NCBI GenBank assembly: GCA_039545275.1
Contig: BCHS01000010.1
Span: 620,001-684,000, forward strand
Length of the DNA stretch: 64,000 nucleotides
Origin: Pseudomicrostroma phylloplanum
Lineage: Eukaryota > Basidiomycota > Exobasidiomycetes > Microstromatales
Reading direction: 5' to 3'
This document shows, one piece after another, positions 19,581 to 29,900 of the stretch (position 1 is its first letter; the number at the start of each line of letters is the position of its first letter). The notes beneath the pieces were generated by a model that was given only the letters and a program-made list of their open reading frames with translations, made no database searches and had not been told where the DNA came from. The position numbers and the translations under genes are program-made.

Positions 19581-20505
19581 TCAAGCTCCCACTGAAGCGC
19601 TCGCCGCCTCTTGCTGTCCACCCTTGTGCTGCCCCGCTCCTTTCTCTCCATTCTTCTCTGCCTCTTCCTGCTCTTCAATCTCCTCCTGTACTGCAGCTTC
19701 CACCGCCTTGACCTTCATCTGCGCCAGCTCAGCCTGTGCCGCGCGCTCAGCAGCAGCAGCATTGGCGAGGTGACGGGCAGGGGAGGGTCCGCCTTGAGCT
19801 GCATCGAACATGGCTGCTGCTACGGGCTTGGCCGGGAGAGAGGCTGATACAGTGACAGAGGGGCGACGACGATGGGCGGCCATGTCCATGGAAGTAGAGG
19901 CGTTGGAGATGCTGGTGCGATGGCCGGGGCGACTGGGCGAGCCTGAGCCGGGGAGAGCAGCGGCGTTGGCAGCAGACGAGGTGGATGAAGAGGCAAAGGG
20001 AGCTTCGGAGCGCTCGTCGATGGGAGAATGCTCGCCGCCGCCGCCAGCGCTGAAGCTTCCGCTGGCTCCGAAACCTGAGCCATTTGCAATGGAGCGCGAT
20101 CGTGTGCGATGCTGTACAGAGGCAATGATGGAGGCTGCGTCATCTCCGTCGTAGGGTCGTACTTTGGCTGTGACGCCTTGAGAGGTCATGAGGAGTGGTG
20201 GAGGGGACATGAGAGTTGCTAGGTATGCTCGCTTTGCTGTGAGAGTGGTGGTGAGAGGGGAAGAAGTGGTGAGATCATCCCGTCCCATATCCTCCGGTCA
20301 TCTCCTTTCCCGCTGTCATCTCACCTGTGCTGGGATCGCTAAAGATGACCATTGCATTTGTATCGTCTACCCACTTGATCCTGAACCCCCCATTGTCGTC
20401 CTCCCAAGCGGAGAATACCGACTGTATATCCCTAGTCTTGAGCTGAGGTGGGAATCCAGAGAGGGAGAGGATGCGAGTGGAGAGTGGGGAGAGGGGCGTG
20501 AACAT
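19581..20505 (-). CDS. RRM-like (R3HCC1-type) RNA-binding domain protein
   Basis: Exons 20505-20325 and 20236-19581 (GTGAGA donor, TCACAG acceptor, phase 1) give 278 residues. The N-terminal 90 residues resemble the RRM-like fold of R3HCC1-type proteins: SGFPPQLKTRDIQSVFSAW, then FRIKWVDDTNAMVIF and SDPSTAKRAYLATL, which spans the splice junction and supports it. The rest is Ser/Gly/Ala-rich and probably disordered, ending with a Glu-rich helix (AVQEEIEEQEEAEKNGEKG) after an Ala-rich AELAQMKVKA helix. The family is thought to bind RNA or complexes that control mRNA; no R3H motif is visible here. The 5' flank contains a long GT repeat about 130 nt from the start. The start is the first Met before the conserved block. 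Confidence 0.65.
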
Positions 20506-20637
20506 CGTGATAGTAGTAGCGTGGGGCGGACTGGAAAGAAAGTGAGGTGTTCAAACGCAGGAGTGGACTTGTGGAGCTCTTGCTTGCAGGATCAGTGGAA
20601 GAATTGAGAGTGAGAGGGGGAGGGGCGTGGAGAGAGG

Positions 20638-20695
<58 letters not shown>

Positions 20696-21758
20696 TGTGT
20701 GTATGGGTACAGTGTGGTGTCCGTGGTTGCTGTATGGGATTGGAGAGGGGGTGAAGGGCAGTAGGTGGAAGTTAGGAGGTAGGAAGTGGAGGGAGAGAGT
20801 GCTGATATCGATTACAATCAAGGAGAGGGTGTAGAGGAAGACAGAGTGATAAGTGGCCGGGTAAAAGTGAAGCAGGGCCAAAGAGCAACAGGGGCTCGAC
20901 AGGCAGCCACGGCGCAACACAGCAAAGGCATCTCAACGCAGGACCTGCGCCTTGCGGGCTTTCAATCCAACCGACCAACGCAGGCCAACGCAACACACTC
21001 ACGCGTCGAGTACAGATAGCACTGCAGGGTGGTGCTGATGGTGAGCATGGTCAAGGTCACGGTCAGAGCAGAGATTGCTTGTGTGTTCTGTCCTGTGAGG
21101 CTCAGATGTCCCGAGGCTTGTGTTGATGCGTGTTGCCAGGCACTGGTGTCTCACAGTGAATATGCATGGCCCCTTCCGCACCACTCAGCTTCCTTGCGAG
21201 CAACCCGTGCTTCATTGCTTGGTGTGTGGGGTAGCAATGACAGAATACCTTGTCTTTCCTTTGCCCTGACTCGCTTCTTGGTGATATTCCTACGATGTCG
21301 CTGTGCTGCTCATCGTGCCAAGTCACCGCTGCCTGCCTAGCTGTCTCCCTCACTCTCACCCCCGGCGACTTAAGTTCTTCTCCTCGTCGATCAGCCTGCG
21401 TCGTCGCCCCGCGCCGGCGTCATCGGGCAGGAAAGAAGACGCGCCAGCAGGCGGGGCACGAGCCTCAGTGCGTCCCTGTGCCGGCGTGCAGGATCTTCTG
21501 CCTCTCATAATCTCGACTCACCAGCGGCGCCTCAATCAATACCCAGAGACCATCACAGTCCCCCCTTGTCTCTTCCTTCTCTGTCACATACACACCTGTG
21601 CCTCCCTTTCCCACTTGTACTCGTTCACCGTACCGCACTACACTCCAGCTCACTCTTCACAGTGAGATAGAAGGACACGTAGACCTTCGTGCTCTCAGCT
21701 ACTTGCCGACTTCCTATCTCGCCCCCTCCCCGCCCCTCCTCCCTATCTACCCTACAAG
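20506..21758. other. Divergent intergenic region, 1.25 kb
   Basis: Lies between the RRM-like gene (minus) and the oxidoreductase (plus), so it must hold both promoters. It has a GT dinucleotide run at 20641-20694 and a C/T-rich stretch (21570-21755) directly before the plus-strand gene. No third gene could be supported. Confidence 0.55.
20641..20694. repeat. (GT)n microsatellite
   Basis: About 27 uninterrupted GT units, followed by TCTGTGTGTATG. On the minus strand it reads (CA)n in the leader of the RRM-like gene and makes a spurious poly-Thr/His frame. Confidence 0.9.
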
Positions 21759-23577
21759 ATGCTTCGCTCCCTCACTGGCCGTACCGCCTCGCAGCTGGTA
21801 CGCAGCACTGCGCCCACAGCAGCAAAGGTACCCACTGGTCTCCTCGCCGCACCCGCCTTCACCCTCCCCTCGGCCGCTGCTCCCCGTGCCTTCTCCCTCT
21901 CTGCACGAGCATGCTCCGTCACCAACCCATCTGCACCTAATGCTTCACCTGAGTTCGACCCGCACTCCGTCACTGCCATGGACAAGCAGGAGCCACCTGC
22001 GCCCGGAAGCGACTTCAACGTCGTCATCGTAGGAGCGTGAGTAGCCCGGCAGCGATGGGAAAGAGCTCTTGTGCAGCGTGGGCTTCTGTGAAGCATAGAT
22101 ACTGATCAAGCTGCGCTGCGATGTCCCCCTCTCCCTCTTCACCTTCTCTCTTCTCCCACCCTGTCCGTATAGTGGAAACATCAACGTGAGTAACGGCCTA
22201 GGCGCAGATGACCACTTCGCTTCATCACAGCTCACACATACGCCGTCACATCTTCACCCCTGCCTCCACGCCCTGACAGTTCGGCTCAGACGAAGGACCA
22301 TGGAACCACTCCTTCCGACTGGAGCACAAGCTCGGACCTCGTCTCAAGGTCGTCGCCCTCATCGACCCCTCTGCTNCCCGAGCCGATGCAGCCCTGACCG
22401 TCAAGCGCAACTCATTCGTACTGAGCGCCTACAAGGACACCATCGTCTACCCCAACTTTGAGGACTATGTCAAGAACAGGCCAAAGGGTCAGGAGCCACA
22501 GTGAGTAGATGTGAGCGAGAGAGCGTCATTTATATAGTCATCAGCTGACAGACTCTCTCCCATCCTTCCCCTCCTCTCTCAGCGCCATCTGGGTCGGCTC
22601 TCCCCCCGCCTTCCGAGGACAGGAGACCCCCGGACGAGACCTAGAGAAGCACCTCGTCAAGGCCTTCCCCGACGTCGGAATCTTCATTGAGAAGCCCGTC
22701 TCTACTGGTCCCGTCGCAGAGGCATTCAACGTCGCAAAGGAGTTGAACGCAGCAAAGAATGTCGTGTCGGTGGGATACATGCTCAGGTACCTCAAGGTGG
22801 TGCAGAAGATGAAGCGCATCCTCGAGGAGAACAACCTCAAGGTCATGGTGAGTAGGCCAAACGAGCAGCCAAGCGAGTGGCCCACATGACGGCCTCTGTG
22901 AGCCTCTGCTGACTCCGCTTTCTGCCATTACTCCCCCTTGCCCTCTCTTCTTCTTCCCTCAGTCCACAAACGCCCGTTACTTCATGGCCTACGAGCACAC
23001 TGCCAAGCTCGACTGGTGGGACAAGTCCCAGTCTTGCGGACCCATCGTCGAGCAGGCTACCCACTTCTGTGACCTGTCCCGTTACTTCGGAGGCGAGGTA
23101 GACCTCGACACTGTCATGGCCCACTCCCTGGAGCACTTTGAGCCTGCCGGCCACCTTTCCAAGATGCCCATTGACGAGAACAAGATCAAGCCCGAGGAGC
23201 GTATCCCACGAATCACCTGTGCCACCTGGAAGTACGAGAGCGGTGCCGTCGGTTCCCTCACCCACGCCGTGGCTCTGCAGGGCTACAACTACGCCACGGA
23301 GCTCGACGTCATTGCCGACGGCTTCTCCCTGAGGCTGGTAGACCCTTACAATGCCCCAGTGCTGTACCTCAGGAGACCTGGAGACGACCACGAAGAGGTG
23401 ATCCGATACAACCAGGACGACCCCTTCTTCTCCGAGGTGTCCAACCTGATCGACAATATCGAAAAGGGCCCCGGGTCTGCACCCATCCTCAGCAGCTACG
23501 AGGACGCGGCCAAGACGTACGCGCTCACGTGGAGGATTCGTGAGGCGAGCGAGAAGAGCGCAAAGAAGCCCGCTTGA
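21759..23577 (+). CDS. Gfo/Idh/MocA-family NAD(P)-dependent oxidoreductase, probably mitochondrial
   Basis: Five exons, 21759-22036, 22173-22185, 22280-22500, 22583-22847 and 22963-23577, give 463 residues. The second is a 13-nt micro-exon finishing the glycine-rich dinucleotide loop (VVIVGAGNIN), so skipping it would destroy the cofactor site. The family marks include the EKPVSTGP motif around residue 225, SVGYMLRYLKVVQ, and HFCDLSRYFGG in the second domain. The first 30 residues (MLRSLTGRTASQLVRS) are basic and Ser-rich, which suggests a mitochondrial presequence, followed by a Ser/Pro/Ala linker. The substrate is not predictable; the family handles sugars, inositols and related compounds. 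One base in exon 3 is ambiguous (N at 22376), changing the first base of one codon (NCC). Confidence 0.8.
22376..22376. other. Ambiguous base (N) inside a coding exon
   Basis: A single N in exon 3 of the oxidoreductase gene makes one residue (NCC: Ser, Pro, Thr or Ala) undefined. The reading frame is intact. It is a sequencing or assembly artefact, or a heterozygous site. Confidence 0.95.
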
Positions 23578-23916
23578 GGGCGAGACACCGGGACTATATA
23601 GAACTGGAACAAGTGATTAGTTAGATCCGGATCGCAGCATGCTAAGTGCGCTAATGACCGGTAGAAGGAGGACGGCTAGGAGGAAGAGAAGAGATGAAGG
23701 GAGCGCGGAGATCGATCAGACCCGCGAACGAACGATTGCTCCTCTTCTCGTAGTATGCTCAAATCGTATGTGGTTCGACTAGATTCCCTGTACAAAGGAA
23801 TTACTGAAATCGTGACTATTGATGATGCGGATCAGGACACCGACACCGGGTCTTTGCCTACCCGCTTAGCTACCCCCGTCCCCATCCCTTTCCCCCTCTC
23901 TCTCACTCTCTCTCCT
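23578..23916. other. Convergent 3' intergenic space
   Basis: Lies between the stop codons of the oxidoreductase and eIF2B alpha genes. It should contain both polyadenylation regions. No gene or structured RNA is apparent. Confidence 0.5.
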
Positions 23917-25092
23917 TCAGGTCCCCCCATAAGTCATGAGCAACGCATCCGCCACTCCACCAGGCGTCAACACCCCCACATCGGATATGATCGCCGTGAC
24001 CAGCTCAGGAGGCGTGTAGTCCACCGAGGGATTGAGAGACTCTTGCTCTAGGGACATGAGAGGTTGCGATTGCGGTTGTGCTTGCGGGTGTGGGGGCTTG
24101 GAGGGAGGAGACTTGCTGTCTGCTGCTGCTGTGGACGCTGTTTGAGATTTGGAGGTGGGTGCGCTGGAGCTGGAGCTGGAGCTGGGGAAGGGGAGGATGG
24201 GCCGGGTTGTTGGTAGGTCTGACTGGCTTAGTGGGAAGAGACGGAGGAACTTGTAGCTGTGAGGGTCAAGCACCCGATAGTGGTATGTTGTCAGTATGTC
24301 TGGGACGGCCTCTTCTATTTCTCCCATTCGCCCCACTTACCTCTCTGCTGCAGCGTAGAATGGCTTTCCTAGACTCTTGGCGATAAGTCCCAGCTGGTAG
24401 GTTCCCACTGCATTCAGCACTCCGCCGCTCTCCACGACTCCCTCGCTGCCCACCAGCACCACGTCCACCCTGCTCATCACATACGCAACGGCCGTATCCA
24501 GCACAAGCGTCGCAGGAATCCCCGCCGCCGTGAGCTCCTCGTAGGTCCTCAATCCCAGCCCCTCCGGCCGGGACTCAGTCACGTAGACGTGCAGTGTATT
24601 CCTATAGAGCCTCGCCGCGCTAAGCAGCAGCTGCATCACCACCCTCGAGTAAGAATGCGTAAGCACCACCGCCCCTTCCTTTAGGAACACCCCTGCTCTC
24701 CCACAGATCCTGGCTCGACAAGCAGGGACAGTCTTCTCTGCGTATTCCCTCGCAACGAGGACCAGTCGCTCCTTCTCCCTCTGGAAATCCTCCCCGCCTC
24801 GCCAGTCCATACTGACCACCAGCCTACTAAAAAGATCCGTCCCTGCTGTTGCTGGTACTGGACTCGCGAGGGAAGATTTGAGAAGGGCGGAGTGCGATTG
24901 GATTAGGGTGATGAGTTCAGAGACGGTTGTGGGTGAGGTTGAAGGGTGGGAGAGGAGGTCGCAGAGGGCGTGGATGGCTGCGATTGGGTGGGGGAGGGAG
25001 AGGGAGGATTGCAGGTGTTGGTGGTAGGAGGAGACGACATCGAAGGTCGACGAGGAGGAAGATGTAGCGGGAGGATCTGTTGAGGTCGTCAT
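23917..25092 (-). CDS. GCN3: Translation initiation factor eIF2B subunit alpha (GCN3-type)
   Basis: Exons 25092-24341 and 24256-23917 (GTAAGT donor, TCACAG acceptor, phase 2) give 363 residues. eIF2B alpha is the regulatory subunit of the guanine-nucleotide exchange factor for eIF2 and senses phosphorylated eIF2 in starvation. The all-helical N domain includes HPIAAIHALCDLL and ELITLIQSHSALL. The Rossmann-like C domain includes VVLTHSYSRVVMQLL, VYVTESRPEGLGL, DTAVAYVMSRVDVVLVGSEG, NAVGTYQLGLIAKSLGKPFY and the ending YTPPELVTAIISDVGVLTPGG. Between SYKFLRLFPL and the C-terminal block there is a Ser/Pro/Gln-rich insertion of about 50 residues that yeast and human proteins lack. It has its own promoter, divergent from nothing on the right: the NHP2 gene lies upstream in the same direction. 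Confidence 0.88.
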
Positions 25093-25497
25093 GGTGGGCG
25101 GTAGACACTGGAGGGCTGAGGTGGTATAGGGACGTGAGTGGAGCTGTTGGTACGAATGCCAGTGGTAGTGGAGTCTCGTGCTGCTTGGCGGGCAGGAAGA
25201 AGCGAGAGCGGCGGCCGTGGATTTTCCCTTTCCGCAAAAGTGGGTGGTTGGCGGGAGACGATGCAGCAGCAGAACAAGGGCCAGGCAATTGGTGACAATG
25301 GTACACGGTCCTGCTATTGATCAGACGACGTTGCTTGATACATGACGATAGACTACTAGTATTGCAATGACGGATCGCGAGTCAGAAGCGCAGAGGAAAG
25401 AAATGTCTCACGGTCGAATGCTGCGCGGATCCTGCGTATGGGTGCAGCCTGGCCGGCGATACCACTAGCTACACTCCTCTCTTCGCTACGAGCGTGC
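25093..25497. other. Promoter of eIF2B alpha and 3' flank of NHP2
   Basis: A 405-base gap between two minus-strand genes. Small open frames on both strands have no motif. Nothing else is seen. Confidence 0.5.
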
Positions 25498-26369
25498 TCA
25501 TCCCATGACGAGCTTCTCTCCCAACTTCCTCACCTCCTTCTCCACACTCTCAAACTCGTCCTTGTAATCCTCCTTCATCTCGCTACCTGTTCCCTTCTTC
25601 TTTGCCAGCTTCCCACCATCGGGACACACCATGACTGTGCTGGTGGGCCTCTTTGTCGACGAGGCGGCACCCAAAGATTCCTTGGAGGAGACGAAGATGT
25701 AAGGGACGTTTTGCTCCTCGCAGAGGATGGGGATGTGCGAGAGGATGTCCATGGGGGAGATGTCGCCGGCGAGGATGACCAGACTGAGGGCGGGGGAGCA
25801 AGAGAAGGATTGGGAAGTCAGCATAGGCATTGTGATCAAGCTGGCATCTCCGACCTCTGTCTCGCTTCACTCACCCCTTCTCGCCCTTGCGCAGACCCTT
25901 GACCACCTCCTTTACTCCTCGCTTGACGTGTCCTCTCGACTTGGAAGCCTTCTTGATCGTCTTGAAGACCTTCTTCGACAACTTCTTCTCGGCAAGTGGC
26001 CCTAAGAAGGGGGGTGGGCAAATCAAACATTGCCTTGTATTAGTATCGCTGTGCCTTTGCAGACCTCATTTCTCTCTACCTCGCCCACTCACTTGCGATT
26101 GGGCTGATTGTGCTCATATCCACCTCTGCCTCATCCGCTGCATCATCCGCATCCATGGTCAGGTCCCCAGCTTCGCTCTTGTCCTTCTTGCTCTTCTTCT
26201 CCTTCTTCTCCTTCTTGGACTCCTCGGCGGAAGTAGAGGCTTCGGGCACCACGGCTACGTCTACCGACATGGCAGTATCGTCGGGGGCAGTGGAGGCTGC
26301 TGCTGCCGCGGCTGCCTTTGCGGCCTTCTTTGCGGCCTTGCGCTCATCCTTTGAGCCTTCCTTTGCCAT
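25498..26369 (-). CDS. NHP2: H/ACA snoRNP subunit NHP2 (L7Ae family) with extended N terminus
   Basis: Exons 26369-26093, 26001-25875 and 25783-25498 close in frame and give 229 residues. NHP2 binds H/ACA guide RNAs with Cbf5, Nop10 and Gar1 in rRNA pseudouridylation in the nucleolus. The L7Ae fold starts at about residue 92: PLAEKKLSKKVFKTIKKASK, RGHVKRGVKEVVKGLRKGEKG, LVILAGDISPMDILSHIP, CEEQNVPYIFVSSKESLGAA, then KRPTSTVMV. These match yeast Nhp2 closely. The N-terminal 92 residues are an added Lys/Ala/Asp/Ser-rich tail (KKEKKEKKSKKDK and then acidic), so the protein is about 70 residues longer than usual. A C-terminal helix (DEFESVEKEVRKLGEKL) is also added. The start lies 545 bases from the divergent gene at 26914. 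Confidence 0.88.
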
Positions 26370-26913
26370 GTCCAGGGGAGTGTGAAGTTGGGGAAGTGAC
26401 GAAGATGTGCGTGTGCGTGTGTGAGTGCGAGGGCTGTATGTCTCCTCGTGCGTGCTGTCGATGGCTAGTAGCTACTGTGCTACCACTGTCTAAGGCTACC
26501 GCTACCACTCGCTGCTGCCCTTTGGACCTTCGGAAGGAGAGACTGAAACTTCTTGCGCGCGAGTCCACGCCCACGCTTGAGCCTACGCCTCCGCCTCCGC
26601 CTGCCTCCGCCTCTTCCCCCGCCAAGAGTTGAGATTCCGATCCGGTGTCCTGTTCCCCGCGTGGTGCCCAAAGCGCAACCAACGCAACGCTTCCTGGCGG
26701 CATGGGCGCAGACACGCACACGCACACAGCATCACCACCACCACCACCACCTCGACATCATCGTCCCACGCCACTGCTGACACCCGCCATCCCATTCAAT
26801 ACTCGGTCATCGCATGGTAGCATCTCAACAAGCCCACGCTCTCATCTGAGCTTCCTTCTCCGCCGGTCGCTCTCCCCTCGCCCCGCCCGCCCTTCGGGGT
26901 CACGCAACCCACC
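26370..26913. promoter_or_regulatory. Divergent promoter region, NHP2 / NVJ2-like
   Basis: Bidirectional intergenic region with no coding evidence. A CCACCACCA tract near 26735 gives a false poly-His frame. No TATA box is evident, fitting housekeeping promoters. Confidence 0.45.
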
Positions 26914-29900
26914 ATGCCCTCGCTGGTGTCCATCTTCTACTACCTCTTGGGCGGAGTCACCTTCCTTCCCCTCTGCTTCATCGGCGGCTTCATCTACTTC
27001 TACCTCACTGCTCCCATAGCAGATGAAGCTGAGCGTAGACTGTCTCCTCACCCACTTCACGATGACCAGGACGGAACGGACATCTCGCCCGAGAAGAAGG
27101 CAGCCGCCCTCGATCTAGCTGTACGCAACGCAAAGGCCCAACAGGACCTCGACGAGGCAATCAAGAATGGCGAGGCAGGGAGCACACTTCCCACTCCTGC
27201 TAGACAGCCTACCATTCCCGGTGCTGCAAAGCGTCTTGGACCATCTGGTGCCCACGTTCCCAAACCTCACCGGTCTGCCTGGCTCGTGGTACGGAAGCAA
27301 TTTGAGCCCACTCCGCCAGCGAACAAGGCTCATGGTAGGGATACCAGTCCACACCACCACCACAACAACAACAACAACGGCGCCTCCGCTGCCTCGAATT
27401 CAGGCCAGCCAGAGTCCCAAGATGCCACCGGAGCTCACCCATCCTCCTCCTCGTCGGGATCAAAAGCCGCCTCTGGCGGCAAGCCAAGCTACATGTCCGC
27501 CATGTATCGCGGCATCATGGACTATCGCGCTAGCAAATCAGACGCCAAGAGACTCGCTGGGATGTCTTCCCAAAGTGTAACCCAGACCGATGACAGTTCT
27601 GATGCAGCCGCGGCGAAGCGACCCGAGGGAGTCCCTCACCCTAATTCCTCAGTACCTCCACTATCTGCCCCCAAGGATGCCTACTTCTGCGTACTCAAAG
27701 CGCCCATCCTCTACCTCTATTCTTCACAAGATGTCAGCAACCCTGCAACGGAATGTCTGGCTGCCATAGACCTACGTGGTAAGAGGGTGAGCATGTATAT
27801 CAACCAGATCGGTGATGTGGAAGGGGAGCCAGGTGACGGCCCGGGAGCTAGCGCAGGCCAGGACCACGGCACAAGCGACGACGATACAGCCGACGAGCGA
27901 CCCCAGCCTCACTTCTCTGCCAAGGCAGCATCCATGGCAACGACTCTTCGCCGGATAGGGACGAAAGATGGCGAGCTATTTCAGAAGCGCAATGCGATCC
28001 GCATAGTCACCCCATCCTCCTCGCCTCTGCAGCAGTGGTTCGTTTTCTTGCGGTCCTCGACGACGCTGGAGGACTGGTATCATGCCCTCATCCATGCCTC
28101 GCTCGCACCAGCGGACAGCTCAGAGCCGCCCGTGGACCCTATTGGCCCTGTCTTTGACTTCGAGGACATGCGAGGCCTCCTGTCCTCCCTCGACTCCTTG
28201 CCAGACCCAATCCCCCTGCGCTGGCTCAATGCAATGGTAGGCAGGATCTTCTACTCTATCTACCGTACGGCCTGGATCGAAGAATACGTGACTCGCAAGT
28301 TGATGAAGAAGATCAGTCGGGTCAGAACGCCTGGCTTCTTGTCAGATATTCGAGTCAAGGAGGTCCACTTGGGCAACACCCCTCCCGCATTCTCGCGGCC
28401 AATGCTGAAGTCTCTCACTGGGGAAGGAGAGGCTAGCATGGAGGTGGCGATGCACTACCGCGGGGCGCTGAGATTGACCATCTCCACTGTCCTCACCATC
28501 TCTCTGGGCTCGAGGTTTAAGCCCTACAATGTACCGCTCGTGCTGGCCGTGGTAGTCACCTCGCTAGAAGGCAACTTGCTCCTTCAGATCAAGCCGCCTC
28601 CGTCAAACCGCATCTGGTACGGCTTCACCTCTCTGCCCAAGATGCAAATCGACGTCGAGCCCGTCGTCAGCGAGCGAAAGGTCCAGTGGTCCATGGTCAA
28701 AAGACTGATCGAAGGAAGGATCAAGGAGCTGATGATGGAGAGCATGGTCGTGCCGAACATGGACGATATTGCCTTCTTCGACACGAGACCGAGTGCTCGC
28801 CGAGGAGGTATCTGGGCGGAATCAGCTGTGCGCAGAGAAGATGGCAAGGTGGCGACTGGCGCGACGCAAGAGGTGTCCAAGGCGCGGGACGAAGTCGAGA
28901 AGGTAGAGGCAGAGAAGAAAGCGGATGCTACCTCAGGTATTACATCTGCCATGAAAGAATCCGCATCCACCGAAGACCAGCTGCGCAACCGCAAGAAGGC
29001 CGCCGAAGATATTGCGGCACCTGCGAAGCTTGACACCTCTGTCAAGGACGAAGCTCATTCTCAACCCGCTTCTGCTTCTTCTCCCGCCATGGCGGGCTTG
29101 TCAGCCCTCTTGGCACGCAACAATGCTCAAGGAGTACAGACGAGCTCGTCTTCAGCCTCGTTGCCCTTGTCGACGTCGCCTACTAACACTATCTCCTCAA
29201 GCATGGATGCATCCCGCCACCCGGACAAGCGGGCACACTGGTTCAGAAATCAGAAGCCGCAGAGCAGCCTGGCATGGGGCTCTGCCAGCGTGTTGCCAAA
29301 TGCAGAGGGATCGTCTGTATCTCTGCCAGCCACTTTGGGCACCGATGCGGAGAGGGGGGAGCACTCCACGCCTCGCATTTCGTCGACGGCCTCCAACACC
29401 GCCCTCGCTCGGCATGCGAAAAACCGGAGAAGTGTATCATCTATGCTCTCTACGGCAAGCAGCGCTGGCACTGATGACATCCATGCCGCGATGGCTGACA
29501 GTATGGATAGCAGCGATGACGAGGGCCGTCGAGACAGGGAAGAGACTCCGATGCCTCAGCTTGAAGTCACGACGACGCCTGGGAACACACTCTCTCAGAC
29601 TATTGAGACATCGCCTGCTAATGCACCACATGCTGCATACGATGAGGGTGAAACACCTCGCCCACACGACGCGCAGGTACAACAATCGGCACAGCCATCT
29701 CCAGACAAGACGCCTGGGAGCACTCGGTCTGCTAGTCCATTGCCTCCGCCAGCCTCGGCCGTCGACCCGTTCCTGGAATTGTCGGCATCGCCTGCTGACA
29801 CATCGGCATCACAGTCACTCTCTCCTGTGGCTATCCCTGTCCTGTCAGCCCGTACCGTTTCCCCGGACGCCGTCTCTATTGCCAGCGCAAGTGACACTTC

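Noticed and set aside
20432..20920. Poly-Thr/His frame in the minus-strand leader of the RRM-like gene
   Set aside because: It is produced by the GT microsatellite.
26553..26820. Poly-His frame near 26735
   Set aside because: It is a CCACCACCA tract in the divergent promoter between NHP2 and the NVJ2-like gene, with no start context or homology.
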